From assembly GCF_004361835.1 (NCBI RefSeq), contig NZ_SNWD01000006.1, positions 1 to 64,000 of the forward strand: a stretch of DNA of 64,000 bases, read 5' to 3'. This document shows, piece after piece, positions 9,154 through 16,772 of the stretch; positions within the stretch are counted from its first letter, which is position 1, and each line of letters begins with the position of its first letter. Under the pieces are notes generated by a model that was not told where the DNA came from, searched no databases, and saw only the letters and a program-made list of their open reading frames with translations. This DNA comes from Stakelama pacifica (GTDB lineage: Bacteria; Pseudomonadota; Alphaproteobacteria; Sphingomonadales; Sphingomonadaceae). The position numbers and the translations under genes were made by a program.

Positions 9154-10446
9154 TTAGCGGATGAGGAGATGCTGGAAGGATTGATAATTCTCGATTCCCG
9201 ACGTCACGATGCGGTCGCCGGGTTTGAGGCCGCCGGTGATTTCGACCTGTTCGGGATTGCGCCGTCCGGTGGTGATCGCGCGGCGCTCCGCCCGGTCGTC
9301 GCCGGTGAGGACAAAGGCGATATTGCCCCCGGCGTCGATCCATGCGCCCATCGGCGCGACGATCGCCGGCCGGTCCGCGCCGAGGATCAGCCGTACATCG
9401 AGCGTCTGGCCGCGATTGAGCCCTTGGGGCGCGGCGCCGTCGAAATAGAGTTCGACGCGAAACCGCCCGTCGGTCACTTGCGGCAGGACCTTTGCAACGC
9501 GCAGGGTCGCTGACGTTCCGTCGATATCGGCGATCGCCTGCTGACCCGTCGCGACCCGGCCGAGATAATATTGATCGACATCGGCGATGAGCTTCCATGA
9601 TCCCTGCGCGTCGATCTGCGCTACCCGGTCGCCCGCGTTCAGCGTCTGGCCGGGTTGCAGGCTGAAGCCGGTCAGCCGACCCGCCATCGGCGCGCGGATG
9701 GTGAGCGCATCGAGGCTGTCGCGCACCATCGTCAGGCTGCGGCGAAGCTGACGCGCGGTCGCGCTGACCTGTTCGCGCTGATCGGTGAGCGTGCCGCTTT
9801 CCTGTGCGCTGGCAGCGGTGAGCGAATCGACCCGGCTTTGCTGAAACGCGACTTCTTCGGCGAGCGGTTGGATTGCCGCCTGATTGACGATGCCCTTTTC
9901 GAGCAGGAAGCGCTTGCGGGTAAGTTCGGCCTGCGCCTTTTGCAGCGCGTTTTTCGCCGCTGCGATCTCGCTTTCGCTGTCGAGCCGGTTGCGCTGCATC
10001 GACAGGCGCTGGGCGCTGACATTGCCGAGTTGGCCCGCGATATCGGCCGAGCGTGAGGCGACATCGAGTTCGAGCGAGCGATTGCTGAGAATCGCAAGCG
10101 GTTGCCCCTCCGCCACCAGCGCGCCGTCGCTCGCGATCACGCGATCAACCTGCCCGCCGGTGATGGCTGAGACAAAGGTGGTGTCGCGCGCCGCGACCTC
10201 GCCGCGCAGGGGGACATAATCGCGGAACGGCGCGCGCGTTACGGTGCCGGTGCGCACCGCGTCGCTATTCACCGACAGCGAGCTGGACGAAGGCAGCCAG
10301 CGGATGAGCGCTGCGCCCGCCAGCAGGACGGCAAGCACGATCGCGCCAAGCTGCACCGGGCGGCGGCGCCACCAGCGATGCGGCCGCACCACGCGCTGGT
10401 CCATATTCGCGCCGCTGATCGATCCCACTTGCGTCATATCGTTCAT
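9154..10446 (-). CDS. Periplasmic adaptor (HlyD/MacA-type membrane fusion protein)
   Basis: A 430-residue adaptor anchored by one N-terminal membrane helix (about residues 31-50, following HRWWRRRP). A barrel-sandwich/lipoyl-like half follows, then a long coiled coil rich in Ala, Gln, Arg and Glu (about 135-240), then the second half motif RAPMAGRLTGFSLQPGQTL (about 254-272) and C-terminal beta-barrel domains. In MacAB-type systems this protein links the inner-membrane ABC transporter to an outer-membrane channel. No TolC-like gene is present in the window. It is the first gene of the minus-strand operon and diverges from the response-regulator gene across 73 bases. Confidence 0.88.
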   Translation of the reverse strand: MNDMTQVGSISGANMDQRVVRPHRWWRRRPVQLGAIVLAVLLAGAALIRWLPSSSSLSVNSDAVRTGTVTRAPFRDYVPLRGEVAARDTTFVSAITGGQVDRVIASDGALVAEGQPLAILSNRSLELDVASRSADIAGQLGNVSAQRLSMQRNRLDSESEIAAAKNALQKAQAELTRKRFLLEKGIVNQAAIQPLAEEVAFQQSRVDSLTAASAQESGTLTDQREQVSATARQLRRSLTMVRDSLDALTIRAPMAGRLTGFSLQPGQTLNAGDRVAQIDAQGSWKLIADVDQYYLGRVATGQQAIADIDGTSATLRVAKVLPQVTDGRFRVELYFDGAAPQGLNRGQTLDVRLILGADRPAIVAPMGAWIDAGGNIAFVLTGDDRAERRAITTGRRNPEQVEITGGLKPGDRIVTSGIENYQSFQHLLIR

Positions 10447-10519
10447 GCCGACAGGATATGTCGAGATCGATCAAACGACCTAAAGCGCTGAATAATAAAG
10501 ATTATCGGTCGACGCGGCG
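10447..10519. promoter_or_regulatory. Divergent control region of the ABC module, with two short inverted repeats
   Basis: The 73-base gap between the adaptor (-) and the regulator gene (+) must hold both promoters. Two dyads are visible: CGACAGGATATGTCG at 10449-10463 (5-base arms, 5-base spacer) and ATAAT-AAAG-ATTAT at 10492-10505. Either could be an operator for the adjacent response regulator. This is an inference from position and symmetry only. Confidence 0.35.
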
Positions 10520-11821
10520 ATGATTCGAACGCCGAAATGTATGGAGTGTCCGATTCCGAACAGTCTTCCCGCTTTGTCAACCGGCCCCGTCCGAATCCTG
10601 TTCGTCGACGATGATTCCGATATCGTCGCGGCGGCGGGGCTGGTGGCGCGGCGCCATGGCATGTCCCTGACCGGTGCGGGCAATCCGGAGGCGGCGTGGA
10701 GCCTGCTCGCCGAACGGGCATTCGATGTGATCCTGCTCGACCTTAATTTCGCGCGCGGTCAGACCAGCGGCGAAGCGGGGTTCCGGATGCTCGCCGACCT
10801 GATGGCGACCGATCCGCGGCGCGTGGTGATCGTCGTTACCGGGCATAGCGGGATCAATGTCGCGGTGGAGGCGATGCGCGGCGGCGCGTCCGATTTCGTC
10901 ATCAAACCATGGAGCAATGACGCGCTCGCCGAAAAGCTGAAGCGCGGCGCTGCGCTCGCCGGGGCACGCCGCGCGGCGGGCGGCGATGGTGCGGGCGAAC
11001 CGGCGCTTCTGCTCGGCGACGATCCCGCGATCGAACGGGTACGAAGGATGATCGCGCGGATCGGCGCGACCAGCGCGTCGGTGCTGGTGCTGGGCAATGC
11101 CGGGTCGGGCAAGTCGCTGACGGTTGACCTGTTACGGCGTCAGCGGGCCGGGGAGGATGCGCCATGGGTCGAGATCGGCATGCACGACGCCATCACCATC
11201 GCGGTGCTCGAGGAAGCGCTGCGCGCGTCGCGCGGCGGCACCTTGGTTCTCGACCGGGTCGAGCAGGTGCCGCGATCGGTTCAGCCCTTTCTTGCCGGAC
11301 AGCTTGGCGGGCGCCGCGTGCTGGCGATGGCGCGGGACGACCGACAGGGGGTGCGCGCAGCGCTCGACGCCGATCTGCTCGCGCGGCTCAATACCATAGA
11401 GATCGAATTGCCCCGGCTTGCCGAACGGGGCGAGGATAAATTGTTGCTCGCCCGCCATTTCGCCGATCGCTTCGCGCGGCGCCATGCGATCGTGCCCCGT
11501 CCGATCAGCGAAGAAGCGGCGCGCGCGATTCTGGCCGATGACTGGCCTGACGATGTGCGCGGCCTGTGTCAGGCGATCGAACGCGCGGTCCTGCTGGCCG
11601 AGGGCGAGCGGATCGAAATCGCCGACCTCGCTCTGGGCGATTCGGGGCATGGCGATGTCCGGCCGCGCGCTGCGGCGGCGGACCTGAATCTCGACCGCGC
11701 CGAAAAGCAGCTGATCGAAGCGGCGCTCGACCGGCACCGGTTCAATATCAGCCGCGCTGCCGACGAACTGGGGCTGACCCGCGCCGCGCTGTATCGGCGA
11801 ATGGCGAAACATGGACTCTAG
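10520..11821 (+). CDS. NtrC-like response regulator with degenerate AAA+ domain
   Basis: A 433-residue three-domain protein. The receiver (about 22-140) has the acidic pocket DDD at 30-32, the phospho-acceptor Asp74 in ILLDL, Thr107 and Lys129. A shortened AAA+ domain (about 160-325) keeps Walker A GNAGSGKS (192-199) but has LVLDR instead of LVLDE in Walker B. It also lacks the GAFTGA loop that contacts sigma-54: only about 40 residues separate Walker A from Walker B. The C-terminal Fis-type helix-turn-helix (395-433) reads HRFNISRAADELGLTRAALYRRM. It therefore probably binds DNA and responds to phosphorylation but cannot remodel sigma-54 polymerase in the classical way. It overlaps the histidine kinase gene by 11 bases and likely controls the divergent transporter genes. 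Confidence 0.87.
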   Translation: MIRTPKCMECPIPNSLPALSTGPVRILFVDDDSDIVAAAGLVARRHGMSLTGAGNPEAAWSLLAERAFDVILLDLNFARGQTSGEAGFRMLADLMATDPRRVVIVVTGHSGINVAVEAMRGGASDFVIKPWSNDALAEKLKRGAALAGARRAAGGDGAGEPALLLGDDPAIERVRRMIARIGATSASVLVLGNAGSGKSLTVDLLRRQRAGEDAPWVEIGMHDAITIAVLEEALRASRGGTLVLDRVEQVPRSVQPFLAGQLGGRRVLAMARDDRQGVRAALDADLLARLNTIEIELPRLAERGEDKLLLARHFADRFARRHAIVPRPISEEAARAILADDWPDDVRGLCQAIERAVLLAEGERIEIADLALGDSGHGDVRPRAAAADLNLDRAEKQLIEAALDRHRFNISRAADELGLTRAALYRRMAKHGL

Positions 11822-13025
11822 GCGAGCGCGCATTCCTTATGGGCGCATCCTGCTGGTCGGGCTGCTGCCCGTGATGGGTGCGCTGGCGGTGCTCGGCTGG
11901 CAGCGATCGCTCTACGCCAATGCCATGCTGGCCGCGTTGCTGGCCTTCTGGGCGATTTGCTTGCTCGCGGTGTCGGTGCGGCGAGAGGTCGAGCCGTTGC
12001 CGACCGACCCGGAACCGGGCAGGCGGACCGCCGACGCCGAACGGCAGCAAAAGCGCCTGCTCGCTTATCTCGACCTGTCGCCCGCGCCGCTGATGCTGCT
12101 GGAGGGATATCGCCTGCGCGCGGTCAATCGCGCGGCGCGGCGGCTGCTCGCCACGCAGGATGTCGTCGCCGATCCCGACCCGGCGCTGGTCCGGGCGATC
12201 GCGGGGACCGCGCCGGGGTTGTCGGTATCGCTGCGGCTCGATTTCGGCGCGGGCGCGGAAGGTTATGCGCTGGCGACCGCCGATATCGTGACGGCGGGCG
12301 AGGTCAACCGGATAGCGGCGCTGGTGGGGATTGAGGCGGAAATGCGCGCCGCCGAGGCACGCGCGCTGCGCAACCTGCTCAACATATTGAGCCATGAGAT
12401 TATGAACGGCCTGACGCCCATCGCGTCGCTCAGCCAGTCGGCGGCCGAACTGATCGAAAACGGCGGGGAGGAGGATCGCGCCGAAGCGCAGGCAGCGATC
12501 CGGACCGTCGCACGGCGCGCCGAGGGACTGCGCGAATTTGGCGAGGCGTACCGCAGGCTCGCCCGGCTGCCCGATCCGGCGATGCGCGTGGTCGACATGG
12601 CGGCGCTCATCGCCGATCTCGCGCGGCTGTTCCGTCATCGCTGGCCGGACATCGCGCTGACGGTCGAAACCGGCACCGTGCCGCGCGCCGTGGAGGGCGA
12701 TGCCGATCAGCTTCATGCCGCGCTCTGGGCCTTGCTGCAAAATGCGGCCGAGGCCTGTGGCGATCAGGTGCAGCCGGAAGTTATGCTTCGCGCGGAGGGG
12801 GCGGAGCGCATGATGATGCTGACCATCGGCGATAACGGCGCGGGCGTCGCGCCCGCAATGCGCGATTCGATCTTCCAGCCCTTTTTCACCACCAAAGCGG
12901 AAGGGTCGGGGGTAGGACTTGCGCTGGCGCGGATGATCGCGCTCGCGCATCTCGGCGATGTCACCCTGCTGACCGATGATTTGCCGGGCACACGGTTCCG
13001 CTTCGCCTTCGCCGCAGGCGACTGA
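11811..13025 (+). CDS. Sensor histidine kinase (NtrB/NtrY-like)
   Basis: A 404-residue kinase with two N-terminal membrane helices (about 12-30 and 36-55) separated by only a few residues, so almost no periplasmic sensor. A PAS-like linker spans about 80-170. The dimerisation/phosphoacceptor box is NILSHEIMNGLTPIASL with His195. The ATPase domain shows ALWALLQNAAEAC (N box), DNGAGV (G1), FFTTKAEGSGVGLALARMI (F and G2 boxes). It partners the upstream NtrC-like regulator, whose stop codon lies inside its first codons. With no extracellular domain, it probably senses a membrane or intracellular signal, or the transporter itself. Confidence 0.9.
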   Translation: MDSRRARIPYGRILLVGLLPVMGALAVLGWQRSLYANAMLAALLAFWAICLLAVSVRREVEPLPTDPEPGRRTADAERQQKRLLAYLDLSPAPLMLLEGYRLRAVNRAARRLLATQDVVADPDPALVRAIAGTAPGLSVSLRLDFGAGAEGYALATADIVTAGEVNRIAALVGIEAEMRAAEARALRNLLNILSHEIMNGLTPIASLSQSAAELIENGGEEDRAEAQAAIRTVARRAEGLREFGEAYRRLARLPDPAMRVVDMAALIADLARLFRHRWPDIALTVETGTVPRAVEGDADQLHAALWALLQNAAEACGDQVQPEVMLRAEGAERMMMLTIGDNGAGVAPAMRDSIFQPFFTTKAEGSGVGLALARMIALAHLGDVTLLTDDLPGTRFRFAFAAGD

Positions 13026-13144
13026 TCCCAGGCTGGATGGATGGCGACCCATCCCCCGCCATCATGCCAGCGCTTTCGCTGGGGTGACGACGGGTGGTGA
13101 GGATCGCAATACGCGGATAGGTCCACTTCAGCCCAGCTTGGTAT
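13026..13144 (+). repeat. MITE-like repeat, copy A (internally deleted)
   Basis: A 119-base element related to the repeats at 46207-46389 and 59881-60060. It shares GGATGGCGACCCATCCC, GCCAGCGC, TTTCGCTGGGGTGACG, ATCGCAATACG and a final CAGCTTGGTAT. Compared with the two long copies it lacks about 59 internal bases. The deletion is precise: GCCAGCGC joins directly to TTTCGCTGGGG. It lies directly after the histidine kinase stop codon. Confidence 0.8.
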
Positions 13145-13149
13145 GGACC

Positions 13150-13407
13150 TCAATAGATGAACGGTTCGAACGTGCCCCGGTCGACCAGTTCGCGGATATA
13201 GTCCTCGCGCGGCTCGGCGGGACGTCGATCGACCGTATGTTCGGGCAGCGGCATATCGCCTTTTGCCTGCGCATCATAATATTCGGCCAGTTCGAAATGG
13301 CGGATCGCGGCGATATTGCTCGTCGATTTCAGCGCGAGATCGCGTTCCAGCCGGGCGCGGCCGGTGAAATACAGCTTATGCGTGTCGTCCGACACAAAAT
13401 ACTCCAT
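13150..13407 (-). CDS. Small hypothetical protein (85 aa)
   Basis: A soluble, charged 85-residue protein of no family I recognise. It begins MEYFVSDDTHKLYFTGRA and has an Ala/Glu-rich helical middle (HFELAEYYDAQAKGD). It ends in the aromatic tail DRGTFEPFIY. There are no Cys residues, signal peptide or membrane segment. It lies 60 bases downstream of the DUF2188 gene on the same strand and may be co-transcribed with it. No clear ribosome site precedes the ATG. The frame has sphingomonad-like codon bias, which is the main reason to believe it. Confidence 0.55.
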   Translation of the reverse strand: MEYFVSDDTHKLYFTGRARLERDLALKSTSNIAAIRHFELAEYYDAQAKGDMPLPEHTVDRRPAEPREDYIRELVDRGTFEPFIY

Positions 13408-13467
13408 AGATGGTTGCGCGAAAGCCGCCCGCGATCAAGGCGGACGGCTTCCTGCGCGGTTCGGGCG

Positions 13468-13701
13468 TCAGATACGCCCAGGTTCGAATTCGCGTTCCAG
13501 ATGAAAAGCGCCGTTGCTTTCCTCGACATAGACATGGCCGCGCCGTCCGCGCTTCGCGGAATTTTGCGCGGAGAGGATCGCGGCATCGACCGCTGCCTCC
13601 TTGCTGTCGAAAATCTCCAGATCGGCATCGCCCTGTTGATTGTCGGAGCGCACTTGCCACTGATCCTGGCGCGGCTCGACATAAAGATTATCGCGCGACA
13701 T
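13468..13701 (-). CDS. DUF2188 domain protein
   Basis: A 77-residue protein with the DUF2188 pattern: an N-terminal strand (LYVEPRQDQWQVRSDN), then a helix with DSKEAAVDAAILSAQ, then a basic stretch (AKRGRRGHVYVEESNGAF) and a final strand. DUF2188 proteins are small and of unknown function. The start at 13701 is set by an excellent ribosome site (AGGAGG, 7 bases upstream). The frame is open much further upstream, but that part lies antisense to the PAP2 gene and is rejected as coding. Confidence 0.75.
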   Translation of the reverse strand: MSRDNLYVEPRQDQWQVRSDNQQGDADLEIFDSKEAAVDAAILSAQNSAKRGRRGHVYVEESNGAFHLEREFEPGRI

Positions 13702-13779
13702 AAGCCACCTCCTGTGTTGCGGGTCGGAGGCCACCAACGAGCGTAAGAAACGAAGGTTCACCAAAGGGTTGGAGGAAAT

Positions 13780-14517
13780 ATGCCCGCCACGAAAATGCAA
13801 GCGGCGGCGCCGCCTCGCCCGGTTCGCCATGTCCCGCACCTCTTCTGGGGGGCGGGTTTCGCCGCGCTCTCGGTCGCGATCCTGCTCTCGCTCGGGTTTC
13901 TGATCGATCCGGCCCGGCCCTATGCGTTCGATGCATGGGTCCTTCGCATGCTGCGCCGGCCCGGCGACCTGGCGGTGCCGGTCGGACCGGCATGGCTGAA
14001 AGAAGCGATGGTCGATATCACTGCGCTGGGCGGTGCGACCGTGCTGACGCTGGTGGTGGTGGTCGCGGTCGGCATGCTGCTGGTGTCGCGCAAATGGATG
14101 ACCGCGGCGCTGGTCGCGGCGGGTACGATCAGCGGATCGCTGGCGGTCAGCGCGGCCAAGGAAATTGCCGCACGCCCGCGCCCCGATGTCGTGCCCCATC
14201 TGGTCGAGGTCAGCTCGCAAAGCTTTCCCAGCGGCCATTCGGCGAACAGCGCCATCGTCTATCTGACGATCGCCGCACTGCTCACGCAAGTGACGGGTGC
14301 CGATGCGCGGCGCACCTATCTGTTCGCCGTCGTGGTCGCGCTGGTCACGGTCATCGGGCTGAGCCGCATGTATCTGGGCGTCCACTGGCCGACCGATGTG
14401 CTGGCCGGCTGGAGCTTCGGCACCTTCTGGGCGCTGGCATGGTGGCGGATCGGCCAGTGGCTGCGAATCCACCCGCATGCCGCCATGCCGCAGGACGAGC
14501 GCGAACCCGTCGGCTGA
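13780..14517 (+). CDS. PAP2-family membrane phosphatase
   Basis: A 245-residue polytopic membrane protein with the three PAP2 phosphatase motifs: KEIAARPRP (127-135), PSGHSANS (150-157) and SRMYLGVHWPTDVLAG (about 201-216), the last carrying the catalytic His. The family dephosphorylates lipid phosphates such as phosphatidic acid, PG-phosphate or undecaprenyl pyrophosphate at the periplasmic face of the inner membrane. Which one applies here cannot be told. It converges on galE with 6 bases between the stop codons. Confidence 0.88.
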   Translation: MPATKMQAAAPPRPVRHVPHLFWGAGFAALSVAILLSLGFLIDPARPYAFDAWVLRMLRRPGDLAVPVGPAWLKEAMVDITALGGATVLTLVVVVAVGMLLVSRKWMTAALVAAGTISGSLAVSAAKEIAARPRPDVVPHLVEVSSQSFPSGHSANSAIVYLTIAALLTQVTGADARRTYLFAVVVALVTVIGLSRMYLGVHWPTDVLAGWSFGTFWALAWWRIGQWLRIHPHAAMPQDEREPVG

Positions 14518-14523
14518 ACCCGA

Positions 14524-15519
14524 TCAGTCCCGCTCGGCGAGCTTTCGTTCCCAGGCGAGCGCATCGTTGATGATCGCTTCCAGATCGTCATGGCGCGGCC
14601 GCCAGGGCAGCGTGGCAAGAATGGCGCGGTTGTCGGCGACCAGCGCGGGTGGGTCGCCCGCGCGGCGGCCCTCCATGCGGCGCTCGATCGTCCGGTTGGT
14701 AACCCGGTCGACCGCATCGAGCACTTCGAGCACCGAATAGCCATGGCCATAGCCGCAATTGAGCGTATGGCTCTCGCCCGGTTTTTCGACCAGCAGGTCG
14801 AGTGCGGCGACATGCGCGGCGGCAAGGTCGCTGACATGGATATAATCGCGAACGCCGGTGCCGTCGGGCGTGTCGAAATCGGTGCCGAAGACGCCGACGC
14901 TCTCGCGCTTGCCCGTCGCAGCTTCGACCGCGACCTTGATGAGATGCGTGGCGCCCGCCGTGGACTGGCCGCTGCGCCCCTCGGGATCGGCGCCCGCGAC
15001 GTTGAAATAGCGCAGCGCGCAATAATTGATCGGATGCGCGGCGGCGACATCGCGCAACATGATCTCGGTCATCAGCTTGGATGAGCCATAGGGATTGATC
15101 GGCGCTTTGGGCGCGGTTTCCGGAATAGGCACGCTTTCGGGAACGCCATAGGTCGCCGCGGTCGACGAGAAGATGAAATGCTTTACCCCGCACGTCACCG
15201 CACTTTCGATCAGCGAACGGCTGGCCGCGGTATTGTTGCGATAATATTTGAGCGGATCGGTGACCGATTCGGGCACGATAATCGATCCGGCGAAGTGCAT
15301 GATCGCGACCACATCATGATCGCGCATCACCTGACGCACCGTCGCTTCGTCGGCGATATCCGCTTCGACCAGCGTCGCGCGATCATCCACCGCCCAGGCA
15401 AAGCCGGTAACCAGATTGTCGATGACCACGACCTGCCACCCGGCATCGAGCAGCGCCAGCACGGCATGGCTGCCGATATAGCCGGCACCGCCGGTCACCA
15501 AAACCTTGCCCTTGTGCAT
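14524..15519 (-). CDS. galE: UDP-glucose 4-epimerase
   Basis: A 331-residue extended SDR enzyme interconverting UDP-glucose and UDP-galactose for surface polysaccharide synthesis. The NAD-binding motif is TGGAGYIGSH (9-18). The catalytic pair is Tyr144/Lys148 in NPYGSSK, with the active-site Ser/Thr in FSSTAATYG (117-125). The later segment GTGVRDYIHVSDLA is a GalE hallmark. Length is normal. It diverges from msrA across about 80 bases. Confidence 0.93.
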   Translation of the reverse strand: MHKGKVLVTGGAGYIGSHAVLALLDAGWQVVVIDNLVTGFAWAVDDRATLVEADIADEATVRQVMRDHDVVAIMHFAGSIIVPESVTDPLKYYRNNTAASRSLIESAVTCGVKHFIFSSTAATYGVPESVPIPETAPKAPINPYGSSKLMTEIMLRDVAAAHPINYCALRYFNVAGADPEGRSGQSTAGATHLIKVAVEAATGKRESVGVFGTDFDTPDGTGVRDYIHVSDLAAAHVAALDLLVEKPGESHTLNCGYGHGYSVLEVLDAVDRVTNRTIERRMEGRRAGDPPALVADNRAILATLPWRPRHDDLEAIINDALAWERKLAERD

Positions 15520-15600
15520 CGAACGATCCTTCGATTGATCCTGTCGGTCCGTTGCCTAGCGCCTGCGCGACCCTATGTAACCGGGCAAAAGGAGATCAAA

Positions 15601-16146
15601 ATGGAACATGCAACGCTCGCGGGCGGCTGCTTCTGGTGTGTCGAGGCGGTGTTCAACGATGTGATCGGCGTTGAAACCGTCGAAAGCGGCTATATCGGCG
15701 GCCATACCGACAACCCGACCTATCGCGAGGTGTGCAGCGGGGATACCGGTCATGCAGAGGCGATCCGTATCGGCTTTGACCCTGAAAAGGTCAGCTATGA
15801 CGATCTGCTCGATATTTTCTTCGCAACGCACGATCCGACCCAGCTCAACCGGCAGGGCAATGATGTCGGTACGCAATATCGCTCAGCCATTTTCCCGCAT
15901 GACGAAGCGCAGCGCAAGGCGGCGGAAGCAGCGATTGAGCGCAACGCCGCACAATGGCCCGCACCCATCGTCACGACCATCGAAGAAAATGGCAAATGGT
16001 GGGATGCCGAGGAGTATCATCAGGATTACTGGGATAAGGAAGGGCAGCGTAATCCCTATTGTATGGCGGTGATCCCGCCCAAGCTGCAAAAGCTGCGCAA
16101 AAGCTTTGCCGCGCGGACAAAGTCGCAGAATCCGAACCCCGCCTGA
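15601..16146 (+). CDS. msrA: Peptide-methionine (S)-S-oxide reductase
   Basis: A 181-residue MsrA that repairs S-epimer methionine sulfoxide in oxidised proteins. The catalytic motif GCFWC (9-13) has the nucleophilic Cys10. DVGTQYRS and EEYHQDYW are the substrate-pocket segments. The C-terminal part holds one further Cys (NPYCMAV) that could act as resolving residue. The start ATG at 15601 is preceded by AAAGGAG. A strong terminator follows the gene. Confidence 0.95.
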   Translation: MEHATLAGGCFWCVEAVFNDVIGVETVESGYIGGHTDNPTYREVCSGDTGHAEAIRIGFDPEKVSYDDLLDIFFATHDPTQLNRQGNDVGTQYRSAIFPHDEAQRKAAEAAIERNAAQWPAPIVTTIEENGKWWDAEEYHQDYWDKEGQRNPYCMAVIPPKLQKLRKSFAARTKSQNPNPA

Positions 16147-16165
16147 TTCTGCCTACCGGAGAGAC

Positions 16166-16203
16166 GGCGGGCGAGTGGTGATTGCGCGTCGCCCGCCTTT
16201 CTT
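16166..16203 (+). terminator. Rho-independent terminator after msrA
   Basis: A 9-base stem, GGCGGGCGA pairing with TCGCCCGCC, is followed by TTTCTT. It sits 20 bases downstream of the msrA stop codon. Confidence 0.75.
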
Positions 16204-16291
16204 GCGAAAACATCCGGACAGGAGGGCCTGTCCTCGTTAGCTCTTCCTTAAAACCCTGGCTTTATATCCCCGCTAAACAGGGAGCGATATT

Positions 16292-16768
16292 GTGGCCGTA
16301 GAAGCGCTGATATTTCGGGATTTCGATCGCGCACCGCGAAAGCCGATCGATTCCGACGCCACCATCCGCGATGGCGAAGGCTATCCGGTGCAACTGGCGC
16401 TGGTCGATCTTTCCGAAACGGGCTTTCTGATGGAAAGCGATGTCGCGCTGTCGGTGGGCGAGAGTTTTTCGATCGGTATTCCCGGAGTTGCCATGCATGG
16501 TGCGACCGTCCGTCGTGTTGATGGAAATCGCTATGGCTGCGAATTTCTCTATCCGCTGACCGCCGAAGAACTCGCTATTGCCGGGCGCGAAACCGTCATC
16601 GCCTGGCCCGGTAGTGACCCTGCGAACGGCATCGCTGCGGATGAGGATCTTAGCGAAGCCGGCGCAACCTTTTACGAGCGCTATTCCCGCCCCGTGCGCA
16701 TTGCCATCTATATCGGTGGTCTGGTGCTTTCCTGGGCTGCCGTGTTCGCGATCGCGCGCCTTTTCTGA
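16292..16768 (+). CDS. PilZ-domain protein with C-terminal membrane anchor
   Basis: A 158-residue protein. The PilZ-like domain (about 10-105) has the DLSETG segment matching the D/NxSxxG half of the cyclic-di-GMP motif. The N-terminal arginine half (RxxxR) is only partly kept in RAPRKP, so nucleotide binding is uncertain. A C-terminal hydrophobic helix (about 136-156, IAIYIGGLVLSWAAVFAIA) anchors it. It starts with GTG, supported by AGGGAG 8 bases upstream. It converges on the tsaC-like gene with 4 bases between stops. Confidence 0.75.
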   Translation: MAVEALIFRDFDRAPRKPIDSDATIRDGEGYPVQLALVDLSETGFLMESDVALSVGESFSIGIPGVAMHGATVRRVDGNRYGCEFLYPLTAEELAIAGRETVIAWPGSDPANGIAADEDLSEAGATFYERYSRPVRIAIYIGGLVLSWAAVFAIARLF

Positions 16769-16772
16769 CGCG

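Noticed and set aside
10520..11821. Calling the regulator a sigma-54-dependent activator
   Set aside because: No GAFTGA loop and no Walker B glutamate are present, and no -24/-12 promoter was seen in the divergent gap.
13702..14478. Upstream extension of the DUF2188 gene to 336 residues
   Set aside because: The extra part is antisense to the PAP2 phosphatase gene, while AGGAGG sits correctly before the ATG at 13701.
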